A stretch of DNA of 64,000 nt from Strongyloides papillosus (taxonomy: Eukaryota > Nematoda > Chromadorea > Rhabditida > Strongyloididae): contig SRSI01000073.1 of assembly GCA_005656395.1 (NCBI GenBank), positions 992,001-1,056,000 on the forward strand. Direction: 5' to 3'. The translations under genes and the position numbers were made by a program. Below are positions 1 through 12,063 of this stretch, in pieces (position 1 is the first letter of the stretch; the number at the start of each line of letters is the position of its first letter). The notes under the pieces are model-generated. The model did no database searches. It was not told the origin of the DNA and was given only the letters and a program-made list of their open reading frames with translations.

Positions 1-1690
1 GTAAGCATTAAAAACTGCTGCAGAAAGAACATTTGGTCCAAGAACATATGGAGAAAATATCATTGGATTTCCAACTTGTGGAGATAAGACAGGTGGTGAT
101 AGAAGATATGGAGCAATGATGGATGGAGAAAACAATGATGGTGATAAAGTTGTTGGTCCAAGCAATGTAAAAGTATTAATTGATGGTGCAAAAGCGAATG
201 GAGTCAATGTTGTATGCTCTAGTTTTAATGTTAGTGTTCTTTTAAATCTTTTTGAATAAAATCTACTACCGCCTCTCTTTTCTGCAATTGGATCTGTTAT
301 TTCACTTATTTTCCGTACACTCTCCCATAGTGATCTTTTTTTATCAACAAGCGTCATTCTTTTATACTCTGCGATACTAAAAGGAAATTCACTGCGTTTA
401 ATTTTATACGGTCCTTCCTCCCCGTATATTATTTCTAATTGAGATGGTGATAAAAATGTAAACTTTTTATTTTCCATATCTCTTTTTTGTCTGGGATTAA
501 AATTTTTTTGAACTGAATTAAAAGCGTTAGATACAAATGACGTTATAGCTTCAATATCATCACCAAGTATATTACTTTTTAAAACATCCTCAACACCCTC
601 AACAATTCTATCGGCACCCGTTACATCCATAATCATTTCAAGAATTACTTCTTTATCCTTTTCATTGATACCCAAATCATTCATTACCTTAGGAATTGGA
701 AGAATATCATTTTTTGAGTTTGGGTCCGATTCATCTTGATACAGAGGAAATAAATTTGGACTCAAGATAAATGATTGATTATTCTTCTTCTGATATTTCG
801 ATGGGAGTAGTGAACCAAATCTAGGTGATAAAATTGAAGGAGTTTCCTTACCATGATAATGTTTTTCTAATGTGAAAATGAGATCATTAAATTGTGTATC
901 CAGAGGTTTTGGTTTTGCAAGGGACCGGGCAATTCTAACGATTCTTTCTGGTTGATCTTCTGCTACTAAATCAAATACACGTTTATATGAAGCATCTGTA
1001 TCAATGCTTCTTGACTTCATAATTTTATTTATTTTAGATATTTTTTTATATGTCTCCTTCCATGGAGCAACTTTTTTATTCTTTTTTCTTGGGTCAACAA
1101 ATGAAGTGATGTTAGTGAAGAATTTTGCTATACGTTTTATTAAAGAATTTTCTGATTCTCTTGTTTTGAGAGTCATTATTCTTTCAGTTTTGATTATATT
1201 ATTGTCAATTTCGCTTTCTCTTTGTTTGTGAAATTCTTCACGGAATCTTAATGATTGCCTTTTAACTCTATGGAATTTTTTGTCTTTTGCTAATATAAGG
1301 CATTGTGCAGGATACTTTGGATGTATATCCATGTATCCAATGGATTCTAAACATTGTAACAAAGCAATTTTTTCATCTCTGAAAGAAATCATAAATTGCT
1401 ATATTCTTGTTTTTAAAAACTTACACATTGGTGAGTTTCGATATTAATTCTTTTCCCATAACACCAAGGAGTCCATTGATGGCCTGATTGTACCATGATT
1501 TATGTAGATTCATAACTTTATCCATTTGACTTTTTGTTAATTTACTTTTTTCAATGGCTTCTTCTTTGTCCGCTGGTATCAATCCATTAGTAGAGGAGAT
1601 AAATATAACAGATATACTTGCGAGTAGTAGTATTTCTATTGTTCGTAAAGGTATAAGCCACCGACATCTTTGAAGACAAGGTAATCTCAT
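1..1690 (-). CDS. Secreted LSP-repeat protein, copy 1 (partial at window edge)
   Basis: Two exons are seen on the minus strand. Exon 1 is 1690-1425 and starts at the ATG at 1690. The intron is 1424-1379 (46 bp, gtaagt...cag) and the split codon is phase 2. Exon 2 runs from 1378 off the left edge. The N-terminus has a hydrophobic stretch (LLLASISVIFISS) that fits a signal peptide. It is followed by a conserved block (LHKSWYNQAIN.LLGVMGK) shared with copy 2 at 3190-5070. Exon 2 stays open throughout by my reading and carries the same Cys, Pro-Lys-Tyr-Pro-Ala and dibasic sites as copy 2. It then enters the LSP repeats, where the window ends. A minus-strand TATATAAG lies at 1757-1764. The function is unknown; a secreted cuticle or moulting-type protein is only a guess. 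The 3' end is missing because of the window, not because of damage. Confidence 0.85.
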
Positions 1691-2521
1691 TTTTATTATA
1701 CAAATATCCGATAAGGTCAGAAAAAAGTAACTGTAGTACTATAATTTGAAACAAACCTTATATACTCTTTCGCACTTTTTATTATCCAATTTACGATCAC
1801 TTATCCTCTGGATATACCTTATAACCCTTCTAGTTCTCATAAACATCGCCAAGTAGGTTATTTTATCAGAAAAATTATGTGTTGCAAAAAATTTAATTAA
1901 GTCATATAAACATCAATGCTTATGATGGGAACATTTCTTTTATATCATAGAATAATTTATTATAACATTTGTTGTATTAGAAATAATTTGTTCAAAGAAA
2001 TATCAATACTATGAGAGAAGTATTTGATCAAAATCTTATGGTTTCATTTATTTTAATACTAAATAAAATATATTACGTGAATTTAAAACACAATTTATTT
2101 AAATTTTTTTAGTACTTAATTTTTCTGTTGGTATTTAATTATAAAATGTAATCAGTTTAAAATAATTAAATTTCAGTTTAAAAAAGTTATTGATTTATTT
2201 TATTAACCATAACTAAATAAACATTTTTTAAAAGTATTAAAGTGTTTAATTACAACGATTTCATCTTTACAAGGTGTTTTTTTAGTAGGTATTGTCGTAA
2301 GTAACATATCAAAAAGGTTCAGTGATTGATCAAATAATTCGTAAATTAAAGAATTATTGGAATGATACAAATTTATTACTATTTTTAACTCAAATTGTTA
2401 CTAATTGAATACTTCAAATTTCAATTGTCTAAAAATAACACCACATTTGATAAATCTACCATTTAATTCAGTAATTTATTAGTAATCATCATTTAGAAAT
2501 AATGATAGAGTATGTTTATAT
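1691..2521. other. AT-rich intergenic stretch upstream of LSP copy 1
   Basis: Non-coding by my reading, apart from the minus-strand TATA-like box at 1757-1764. A 33-codon minus-strand frame at 1741-1842 overlaps that box and is probably chance. Confidence 0.5.
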
Positions 2522-2836
2522 CTATTGCAAAAAATTCTGGATATTTTTTACAGATAAATGATAATTTCTTGATTTCGAAGATGGAATTTTGGAAATTTTA
2601 CATTCAAATGTTGAATTGTTAGACTTGGCATGAAAAACATTCGTTTGATAGTCATTGATAGATGTACAGGGAGTCATATTTGAATTTCGTTTATGATTAT
2701 TGTTAAAAAATAAATTGACAACTGGTTTTTTTGATGAAACTTTACTCTTACAAATTGGAGATTTCTGATAAACTTTTTTTAAAGATTTTAATGTATCAGC
2801 TTCTAATGGTAAATTTTCTAAATTTGGTGCTCTCAT
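2522..2836 (-). CDS. Hypothetical 104-aa protein between the LSP copies
   Basis: A single-exon frame opening at ATG 2836 and ending in TAG at 2522. The product is basic and rich in Lys, Ser and Asn, with no signal peptide and no membrane segment. It contains a run of Lys/Ser/Pro motifs (KSPICKSKVSSKKPV near residues 25-40). I do not recognise a family. In its favour, the composition is mixed and unlike the Phe/Ile/Leu-rich chance frames around it. It sits between two divergent paralogues and is read from the same strand as copy 1. It could be a real small gene, one exon of a larger one, or chance. Confidence 0.4.
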   Translation of the reverse strand: MRAPNLENLPLEADTLKSLKKVYQKSPICKSKVSSKKPVVNLFFNNNHKRNSNMTPCTSINDYQTNVFHAKSNNSTFECKISKIPSSKSRNYHLSVKNIQNFLQ

Positions 2837-3189
2837 TGTTAAATTATACTAAAAATAATAAATATTAGTTGTAAAATATTATATTATAGCAATTTTAGTA
2901 ATACTTATAAAGTAAAACAAAAATAGTGAAATGAACGTATAATTAAAAATTCATGAAAGAAATATTAAAGTTATTTGATATTTTAAATATTAAATTATAA
3001 GGGAAATTATATTAACATATGTATACATTTATTACAATCCATTGATAGTAAAATTGGATTGTTACATAAGGTGCAGTATTTTATTATATTTTATCTGTAA
3101 AAATACAAAATTATGACATAATGTTTAAAAGATTGGTATAAATTCAAGAATAGAACACATTGATATTTGCAAAATATTATCTATATCTA
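2837..3189. other. Upstream region of LSP copy 2
   Basis: About 350 bp of AT-rich sequence. A TATAAATT lies at 3137-3144, 46 bp before the first ATG of copy 2. I see nothing else in it. Confidence 0.5.
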
Positions 3190-5070
3190 ATGTTATTAAA
3201 ATATTCTAAATTTCCCACAACGCCTTCAATGTTGCTTGTTTTCCTGCTTTATATACCCATCATTCATTCTAAAATTATTGAAGATAATAACATAAGTATA
3301 TTCAAAAAATATAAGCTTAATGAGAATCAATATGAGCGTGTCTTAACACTTCACAAATCCTGGTATAATCAAGCCATTAATAGTTTGCTTGGTGTAATGG
3401 GAAAAGATTTAATAAATAAAATGGATTCTATGTAAGTATTTATTATTATTATCCGACTAAGTTTGTTTTTTAGAAAAGAAAAAGTAGCACTATTGCAATG
3501 TTTAGAAAAAATTGACTATAATAATAATGATCCAAAGTATCCTGCCCAATGCTTAATATTAGCAAAAGATAGAAAATTAATGAAAACACTAAGGCGTTCC
3601 AAAAGGCAGTCCTACAGATTCAGAGAGATTTATCATGTCCAACGTGAAAACACTTCTGAATACAATATTATAAGACAAGACAATATCAAAGAACTGAAAA
3701 CAAAAGAATCAGAAGATTCATTTTTTAAAAAAATAGTCAAATTTTTCACAAATATTTTTTCATTTTCTAATAAAGATAGAGAAATGAAAAAGAAAAAACC
3801 ATGGAAAGATACTTATAGAAAAATTAAAAAGTTAAATGATATAATGAATGATAAAAATTTAAACAATAGTAATAATTATAAACGTGTGTTTGATTATGTT
3901 TCAGAGAATCAACCTGATTACTTGAAGCGGTATGTTCGTGCAACAACACCACCAAAACCGCTAGAATCTCAATTCAATGATTTAATATTTACATTAAAAA
4001 AACATTATTCTGGTAAAGAAACTCCATCTATTTTATCTCCAAGATTTGCCTCTATTCTCCCGTCAAATATGAGAAATAGAAAATCACAATATTCATTTTT
4101 AAGTCCAAATCTATTCCCTCTTTATCACGATGAATCAGATCCAAATTCAAAAAATAATATTCTACCTCTCCCCAAGGTTATGAATGAATTAGGTATGGAT
4201 GATAAAGACAAAGAAGCAGTTCTTGAAATGGTTATGGATGTAACAGGAGCGGACTCGATCATTGAAGATGTTAGTAGAGTTTTAGAAGACAATGGTTTAG
4301 ATAGTGAAATTAATGAAATAACAAATTTTGTTTCAACTACATTTCAGAATATCCAAAAAACTTTTTCTTTTAGACAAAAGAGAGATATTGAAACTTTAAA
4401 ATATGGATTTCTATCACCCAAACAATTAGAGATGTTATATGGTGAAAATGGACCATATCAAATTAAGAGAAGTAAATTTCCATTTAGTATTGGACAATAT
4501 AAAAAAATGACGCTTGTTGATAAAAAAAGATCACTATGGGAGAGTGTACGAAAAATAAGTGAAATACCGGATCCAATTGCAGAAAAAAGAGGTGGCAGTA
4601 GATTTTTTTCAAGAAGATTTAAAAGAACACTAACATTAAAACTAGAGCATACAACATTGACTCCATTCGCTTTTGCACCATCAATTAATACTTTTACATT
4701 GCTTGGACCAACAACTTTATCACCATCATTGTTTTCTCCATCCATCATTGCTCCATATCTTCTATCACCACCTGTCTTATCTCCACAAGTTGGAAATCCC
4801 ATGATATTTTCTCCATATGTTCTTGGACCAAATGTTCTTTCTGCAGCAGTTTTTAATGCTTACGTATTTACTCCATACGTTCTATCACCAAATGTTATCA
4901 ATCCCTACGTTTTATCTCCAGTTATTTTATCACCATTTGTTTTATGCCCAGATGTGTTATCACCAACCGTTTTATCTGGAGTTATATTATCACCTTCCGT
5001 ATTATCACCATCAGTCTATACTGATACAATTCTAGCAGCAAACGTATTGTCACCCACGTTTTTATCTTAA
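3190..5070 (+). CDS. Secreted LSP-repeat protein, copy 2 (complete)
   Basis: Exon 1 is 3190-3431, the intron is 3432-3473 (42 bp) and exon 2 is 3474-5070, giving 612 aa. A second ATG at 3229 gives the tighter signal peptide (MLLVFLLYIPIIHS). After the conserved LHKSWYNQAIN block come a Cys pair (in LLQC and AQC) and a Lys/Arg-rich middle with three furin-like sites: RSKR (about residue 122), RQKR (381) and RRFKR (460-465). The last ~140 residues are an irregular repeat of 'LSPxV' (SPxVLSPxV...). This suggests a secreted proprotein cut into pieces, the last being a Ser-Pro repeat polypeptide. It resembles cuticle-associated proteins of nematodes in style, but I cannot name a family or role. 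The last ~120 codons before the C-terminal repeats are almost identical to copy 1, while the rest has clearly diverged. Confidence 0.88.
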
Positions 5071-7512
5071 AATAGTAAATATTACCAATTTATAATGTTT
5101 TTAGGTATTAATTTTGTTTTTATTTTCCAAAAAATCTGGTAAATACTTTAAAAAAACGTATATGGTTTCTTAAATCCATCTTACTTGCGTAAAAAGTGGT
5201 TTTAGTTGTTATTATTATGATCTTAATTACTAAATATTTTGTAATTTCAATAATAAAAATATTAATCTTGTGCATTCACACATCTTAAATAATTTGTATA
5301 AGATATATTAACATTATATATACAATATCTTAATAAAAAAACTACATAAATGTTAAAAATATTGTGTAGTATATATGGGCTAATCGTTTTAATATAAGAT
5401 TTTAACAAATAAAGACTTCATAGTATCTAAAAAATGTTTGATTATTACAATGATATAATTAATTGTTAACAACTTTCCATGGAAAATTTTTTTCTTTTTC
5501 ATGCTTTCTTTTAATTACAATCTAACAAATTAGTTAATTCTAAATGTTCATTTTAAAATACCATTAAAATTCACGTTTTATGAAAATTAACAATTTATGA
5601 ATCTTTATTATGAAAAAGGTTTTCTTTATTTTAACAATTAAAAGGACCACAAAAGGTTAATATATTAAAAATCAATATATACCAAAAAATAATAATTATT
5701 TTATTGTGAAACTAATCAAGAAACACAACAACATTCGTGTCACTACAAATCATTTTAAAAATTTAAAAAAAAATAATACTGGAACGCTTGTAGGAGTCTT
5801 TTAATATCACATAGGATTTTATTACATCATAAGGAGATAATATACTATAATCACCTTTAAGATTTTAGACTACAATATGTTTGATGGTGAAATTTTATTG
5901 AAATTAAGCAGTAGTTATTAATTTTTATTATATTATGAATAAATTTTAAAGAATGGTATCATGGATTAATTGGATTTTATTAACATCACTTTTATGATAT
6001 TAAAATAAATTTTTAAAGTTATTTTAGATGGCATTTGTAGGTTTGTATTCTGATTATTGTTATACTAAATATTTGTTATTCGAGTTAGAAATTTTATTAT
6101 AAAACATAAGTGAAGTGTTCCCCACAAAACTACGACAATATAAAATTTTATTATTTTAATATTTATCGATTGTCAAGGTATGAATGCTTTAAAATGACAA
6201 TGAATATTAAAAATTGACGAGGAAATTTTAAGAATGGTTTTGCTTCCGTTTTCCGTGCATTTTAAACAACTTTTTGTCTACTGAAATTGCCTCCTTAATT
6301 TAATAAATTATTTTGATAGTGTTTACCTAAATTTATTATTATTTATAAGCATAAATATATCTTTTTCTAGGTATTTGATTAAAAAAAACAATCTTTTTAT
6401 ATTCCTAAATAATCTTTTTTGAATAAATTGATTTCTATGATACTATATTAAAAAAGGAAAATTATTTTAAAAAAATGAGTTGATAACACTTGATTATTTT
6501 CTACCAGAAATGCACAATAATTATCTTAATACTCTCGCATTCGTCTAAAGTGATAAAAGATTTTTATATTATTAAAAATGCATATATTAAGTTTTTTTTT
6601 AATTTTAATAATAATTTTCTCAAGAACCCAAGACTATAAGAATTGCAATATTATTTATCCATTACACTCAATTTTAATTTTTAAATTGTCGATATACAGT
6701 AGTTTCAATAAAATAAAACTAAGAATAGATTAACAGAATAAAAAATCTAAAAATTGTCAATTTTTTTGCTATTAAATAATTCCAAGTTTATTAAAAGCAC
6801 GAGAAAAATCACAAGGCATGCTATACGTTTCACTGCATAAAATTGAATAAAAATTTCTAAAGTTGTAAAATATTAAACCAAATAAAAAAATAGATAATTT
6901 AACACAAAAAACTAAAATTCAAATTATAGTTGCACATATAATCATCATTGTTTCTCAGGTATACAATTATTTTTGCTAATATTTAATGAAACAATGATTA
7001 AAAAATAAACTTTTATCATTTCTTGTAAATTGGAGATTATTGTCTACTAAAAAGATCACAAACATAACAAAATAGTGAGACAAATTATTATAATAAACTG
7101 CTAATGAAACAATTCTTATGACAAAATTAATGTGATTTAAAATTTTTCTAACATGAAAGAAAGAAGAAGCCTTTCGATTAGGAAAAGACCAATTTTTTTT
7201 GTATTTATATATGTAATTGTGTTTATATAAAAAGTATAATTAAAGTTTTATTTTAAAATCTCACATTTTTCGTGATAGATTAAAAAACAATCATGGTAAT
7301 AAGTATCTTTATATTAAATATGGCTAGATTAAAAACATCCTAGAAACGAGTGGTAATTAAATGAGTGGTAATAATTTGAAAATGAAAGTTTTAACCGTAA
7401 TAATAGAATTTTATAATAATTTCATTAAAATTAAAAAAATCTTGTACTAACAGTAAGTTTATTTCAATATTAATTTGTTTGGCATAGCGGTATTTCATAC
7501 AACGAGAAATGA
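5071..7512. other. 2.4 kb AT-rich intergenic stretch
   Basis: No reading frame, splice pattern or repeat that I can support. Mostly A/T runs. Confidence 0.5.
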
Positions 7513-7520
7513 TATAAAAA
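7513..7520 (+). promoter_or_regulatory. TATA box of the astacin-like gene
   Basis: TATAAAAA ends 37 bp before the ATG at 7557. That spacing implies a 5' UTR of only about ten bases and supports this start codon. Confidence 0.55.
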
Positions 7521-7556
7521 GGAAAATAAAATCTAGATTATGCATTCAATTCAAAA

Positions 7557-8765
7557 ATGAATTACATTCTTTTACTATCTATTCTCTTTTCATTTGCGAC
7601 TACTGGTCATTGTGTAAGCATAATTTTATTATATTTCACTTATTACTAAATGTTATTTTAGGAAGATTATAGCATCAGGGAAAAAAGGGCCATCCTTAAA
7701 AGAAAATACTTCAACTTCACCTTGCCCATCAAATACTACTTTGACTTCACAACTAAATGTAATGTTATTGAAAAAGCTTTCACTCACCTTGAACACTACA
7801 CATGCCTTAAATTTGAAAAAAGTTCTAAGAAATTCAATCATGCTGGAATTTTCTTTGTTAGAAGCAGCGAAAACTCTATTGAAGATAACTTGAAAAACCA
7901 AAAACCAACAATTTTACGCGTTGACAAAAGATGTACAAACTCAGTTGGATGTGTTAAACATTGGATTGGTCGTGCCTTAGGATTGATTCCACACGTTCAA
8001 CGCTGGGATAGAAACAAATACGTTAAAGTCCATCACCGTGAAATTGAAGAAAAATACAAAAAATTGTACAAAAAGATTTGGGGATTCAATGTCAGAATTA
8101 TAAACACAGCTTTCGATTTTGGTTCAATCATGAATTATGCACCTGATGATCACTGTGAAAATGATGAACCAGCTTACACCTCAAAATGGAATAAATTATA
8201 CAACAACATGTTGGGACAAAGATATGAATACAGTCACAACGATATCAAGCTTCTTAACGACTTCTACTGCGGACACGTTTGCAAAAATAACAAACCCAAA
8301 GGCTGCCTTAACGGAGCATACCCCGATCCAAAAGATTGTACCTCTTGTAGATGCTCAAAAGGATACGTTGGTAGACTTTGCGGTATTGTTGCTCCTTCTA
8401 GCCAAGGTTGTGGTAATGCCAAACTCAGAGCTACTTCTCAATGGAAAACCCTATCCATCAATGTCACTGGTGTCTGTAACTACCTTATCATGTCACAACC
8501 AAGAACAAAAATTGCAATCAAAGTTGTCGAGGCTAACCTTCCAAAACACAAACCATGCGGTACATCATTAGGTCTTGAAGTCAAGAATCGTTATGACAAA
8601 GGTACAACTGGTCTTTGCATGTGTGGAAAAGTCAAAGATGTTGATATGAAACCAGTATTCAGTCAAGTTTTAGTCCAATTCAATGGTCAAAAAGCACATT
8701 ACGCCAAAATTCAATACAGAGCTGTCAGTGCCAAAACTGCCAAAGAATTCGAATATAAAGATTAG
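7557..8765 (+). CDS. Astacin-family protein with a destroyed zinc site (pseudoprotease)
   Basis: Exon 1 (7557-7613) encodes a 19-residue signal peptide. The intron is 7614-7661 (48 bp, phase 0) and exon 2 is 7662-8765, giving 386 aa. There is almost no prodomain: a basic REKR site at residues 25-28 is followed at once by the astacin fold (about 40-215). An EGF-like module (CKNNKPKGCLNG...CRCSKGYVGRLC) and a CUB-like domain come next. The family signature HExxHxxGxxHExxR reads HWIGRALGLIPHVQR from residue 119. His119, Gly126 and Arg133 remain, but the catalytic Glu is Trp120 and the second and third zinc ligands are Arg123 and Pro129. The Met-turn is kept as SIMNY. The frame is intact and the Cys pattern is retained, so a non-catalytic secreted protein is more likely than a pseudogene. 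Compare the normal astacin at 57920-59396. Confidence 0.9.
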
Positions 8766-11119
8766 TTTTTCGTCTCTAATTTAATTTACTATTTATTAAT
8801 CTTTAATATTATGCCCCCATAAAGATTAATAAAAAATATTTTATAATTATACTTTAAGTAACAATTAAAATATTTCTTATATATGTTGACCAATTTTTGA
8901 TTCCTTTTAGATTTTATGAAATAAAATGGTTTGAGAAATTCTATTGCTGAGCTATTTGCAAATTTTATTTTTTCGTAACTATCAAGTTTCAAATTAAACA
9001 ATTATGATATCATATGTCTATTACATTAATAAATTAAAATCTTAGTGATTTCCGATTTAGATGTTTTAATTTTACAGTTATCAGAAATCACTTTAACTAC
9101 CTGTTATTATCTATATTTTTTTTAATAACATACTAAAAATAGAATGTATCTATAGAATTTAAAATTTTTACTTCCTTGTTTGATAAATAATTTCATTGAT
9201 ATTAAAGAAGATTGGAGTTTTTACTCTATTTTAAATATTATATTTAACAATGATAGTAATTTTTGTCTAATGTTTTTGAGAAAGTTATTTTTATCTGATA
9301 ATATCTGCGAAACGAAAACAAAAGATTAGTTTATAAGAATACTTCAGACTAAATTTTATAAAAAATTATATTTTCAATACAATTTTTATTCTTATTTTAT
9401 AAAAATTACAGCAATATTGAAAATGCTTTACTCCTCAACCAATGGATTTATGTTGGATAGAGTTTTGGTGCATAATAATTATCATAACAAGAATTATGAT
9501 AATGTTTAGATATAAAAATTTTTTATTTACATTTCCATTTAAAGAATATGCAAATACGTTTAAAAGAATAATCATGTGATATATAGTTATTTTTATTACA
9601 AAAATTGATAACTTTATCTACATCAAATAAATTAAATATTTAAAATTGACACTGTTTATAGTGATTAAATGAATTTTTTTTATTTAGCATCGTTTATAAT
9701 AATTTATAATGCAAATATGTTAGAATATCATTCCATTCAGAATATGTTTATTCAAAATTTAAGGGATTTTTTAAGAAAGTAATTTTATAATGACGTATTT
9801 TAGTAGAAAAAGCAATAAAAATAAATCTTTAAAATCAACTATCATAAAAACTTTTCGGTAATGACGTAATCAATGCTAATATATCTTTTTTATTTAGACT
9901 TAAAAGAAAATCTTCTACTAAAGTTGATAATAGCAAAGAAAAGTTAAATCTATATGGATTTTAGAACATTCGATATGATAAGACTTTCTATCAAGATCAT
10001 TATGACGTAGTTACAAAGAATATTATTTTCAACTCAAAAAAATATTATGCAAATCGCAGATAGTCTTCTATGAATCTTCTCGGAAAAATATGTATTTCTG
10101 ATAAACTTTTAGCATTAATAAAGATAATAGTATATCATATAGGCAAAATAATGTTTTGACATCAAACATAAATCTCTAAAATTAAAGTTTGTATTTTGAT
10201 TTTAAAAATATTTTTATACTGTCATTTAAATCAACAAATATTTTAGGGAAAAACAATATTTGCTTTAATATACACCATCTTTTAATTTTAATAAGGTTTA
10301 GAGATAATTAAACTAAACTTATGAAACTCAAGTATAACTGAAATAATTCTAAAACTGAATGAATTACTTTTTTCAAGCATATGAAATATAACATTAATAA
10401 TCGTGAGGATATTCCTCGTAATGAAATATTTTCTATGTATTGTTTTTAATAATTAACCATAAAAGCACTATAATCAAAAAATAAATTTATAAAAAGAATA
10501 TCAATGAAGATGAAAAAGTTACTTATTAGATTGAGATAGAATGATTGTATTTTCTATTTATATATTAACAAAAATAACGAGTTTCATATCATCCAGGGTA
10601 TAAAAATAAAAACAATTTTATGTTATAAATAATTTTTTTAAGTCTATAACAAAAAGAAATATTTTTTGATTATAATAAAAATGTGATTATTTAATTATCT
10701 CTAAAAATAAAACTTTCGGTGTTATTTTTATAAGATTAAAGTAGTCATCATAAAGTTTGTTAAGTAAAAAAGTTTTTATAATTAGATAGATCTATATAAA
10801 CAAAGAAATTATATTCTAAATTTACAAAATATACTCTAAATTAAAATAAAAGAGATATAAAATAAATATTTTAAAAATAACCTTAAAAAGTTTTTTTAAA
10901 ATTTCTATATATAGATTAAATATATAATATGATAAATTTATTCAGCTACCAACACGAAAATAGAACTTTTACAAAAATGATACTCTGTGTACCAACTTTC
11001 TTAAAAATTACATTAACAATAAACAACAAATCTCAATTAAAAAATAGTATTGTCAAAAAAAGTTTCAAAAACATCAGCTTGTAAAATAAATATTTTCTTA
11101 GTTTGTTTCCAAATTTTTG
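8766..11119. other. 2.35 kb AT-rich intergenic stretch
   Basis: No supportable gene. Short frames on either strand look like chance. Confidence 0.5.
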
Positions 11120-11127
11120 TATATAAG
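11120..11127 (+). promoter_or_regulatory. TATA box of the acidic repeat protein gene
   Basis: TATATAAG, 52 bp before the ATG at 11179. Its position argues that translation starts at 11179 and not at upstream near-cognate codons. Confidence 0.5.
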
Positions 11128-11178
11128 AGACTTTTATCCTATTTTAATATCACATCTTTTTATTTCTGGTGTGTAATA

Positions 11179-12063
11179 ATGAAATTTATTAATTTTAATA
11201 AATTATATACTGTTTTACTCCTTGTTGGAGTTGTTGTATCTCTTTCAGCAAAAACATTAGAAAAAAGTAATTCTAATTCAAGTCATACTTTAACTGGGAA
11301 TCAAAACAAACCAAACGTTTCGAACATTGGTAAACAAAAAAATGTTTCCAATGCGGCTGATGATTGTAAAATTCCAGTGATAACTACTACTAAAGTCGTT
11401 CCAGTGAAAACAACTACAGCAGCTGTTCCTGATGATTATACTGAGGAGGAATATGAATATTATAGTTATGAAGATTATGATGAATATGAAGAATACTACG
11501 AGTATAAGGATGGTGATTCTGATGAATATTATGAATATGACTATGAGGAGGAAGATGGTGATTCTGATGAATATTATGAATATGAATATGAGGAGGAAGA
11601 TGGTGATTCTGATGAATATATTGAATATGAATATAGGGAGGAAGATGGTGATTCTGATGAATATTATGAATATGAATATGAGGAGGAAGATGGTTATTCT
11701 GGTGAATATTATGAATATGAGGAGGAAGATGGTAATTCTGATGAATATTATGAATATGAATATGAGGAAAGTGATGAAGAAGAAGAGGTTGTTGCTTTAA
11801 CAACAAAAAAAACTGGTACCCCTGGTGGAAAAAAAACAATTATAAAAAGAACAAAACATAAATGTGTAGTCTATAAAAATGGTAAAAAGATAGGAAACTG
11901 TGGTGAAGTTACAAAGAGTGAGGAACAAGATAGTGAAGAAGAGTACGAATCTGAGGAACCTGAAGAAAGCGAAGAAAGTGATGAATATGATTATTCAACA
12001 GAATACATCTATTCTTATGAAGATTATGGTTCAGGTGAAAAAGTTACAAGTGGACAATGTTAA
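11179..12063 (+). CDS. Secreted acidic Tyr/Glu/Asp repeat protein
   Basis: A single-exon gene of 294 aa. It starts with a clear signal peptide (FNKLYTVLLLVGVVVSLSA). A Ser/Asn/Thr linker follows, then an intensely acidic Tyr-rich domain. Its centre is six copies of a 15-residue unit, DGDSDEYYEYxYEEE; the fifth copy lacks two residues. After it comes a short basic Lys/Thr-rich segment with two Cys (KCVVYKNGKKIGNC), then a second acidic tail (EESEESDEYDYS) ending in Cys. The DSDE motifs fit casein-kinase-type phosphorylation and the dense Tyr could be cross-linked or sulfated; both are inference. I know no named family. It could be a cuticle, egg-shell or gland-secretion protein. The ATG is chosen because of the signal peptide and the TATA box. 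Confidence 0.85.
   Translation: MKFINFNKLYTVLLLVGVVVSLSAKTLEKSNSNSSHTLTGNQNKPNVSNIGKQKNVSNAADDCKIPVITTTKVVPVKTTTAAVPDDYTEEEYEYYSYEDYDEYEEYYEYKDGDSDEYYEYDYEEEDGDSDEYYEYEYEEEDGDSDEYIEYEYREEDGDSDEYYEYEYEEEDGYSGEYYEYEEEDGNSDEYYEYEYEESDEEEEVVALTTKKTGTPGGKKTIIKRTKHKCVVYKNGKKIGNCGEVTKSEEQDSEEEYESEEPEESEESDEYDYSTEYIYSYEDYGSGEKVTSGQC
11509..11772 (+). repeat. 45-bp coding minisatellite, six units
   Basis: Six tandem in-frame units of 45 bp (the fifth is 39 bp), beginning GATGGTGATTCTGATG. They encode the DGDSDEYYEY repeats of the acidic protein. Units differ at few bases, so the array is young or kept homogeneous. Confidence 0.9.

Noticed and set aside
1004..1231. 75-codon plus-strand frame
   Set aside because: It is antisense to exon 2 of LSP copy 1, hydrophobic by chance, and absent at the matching place in copy 2.
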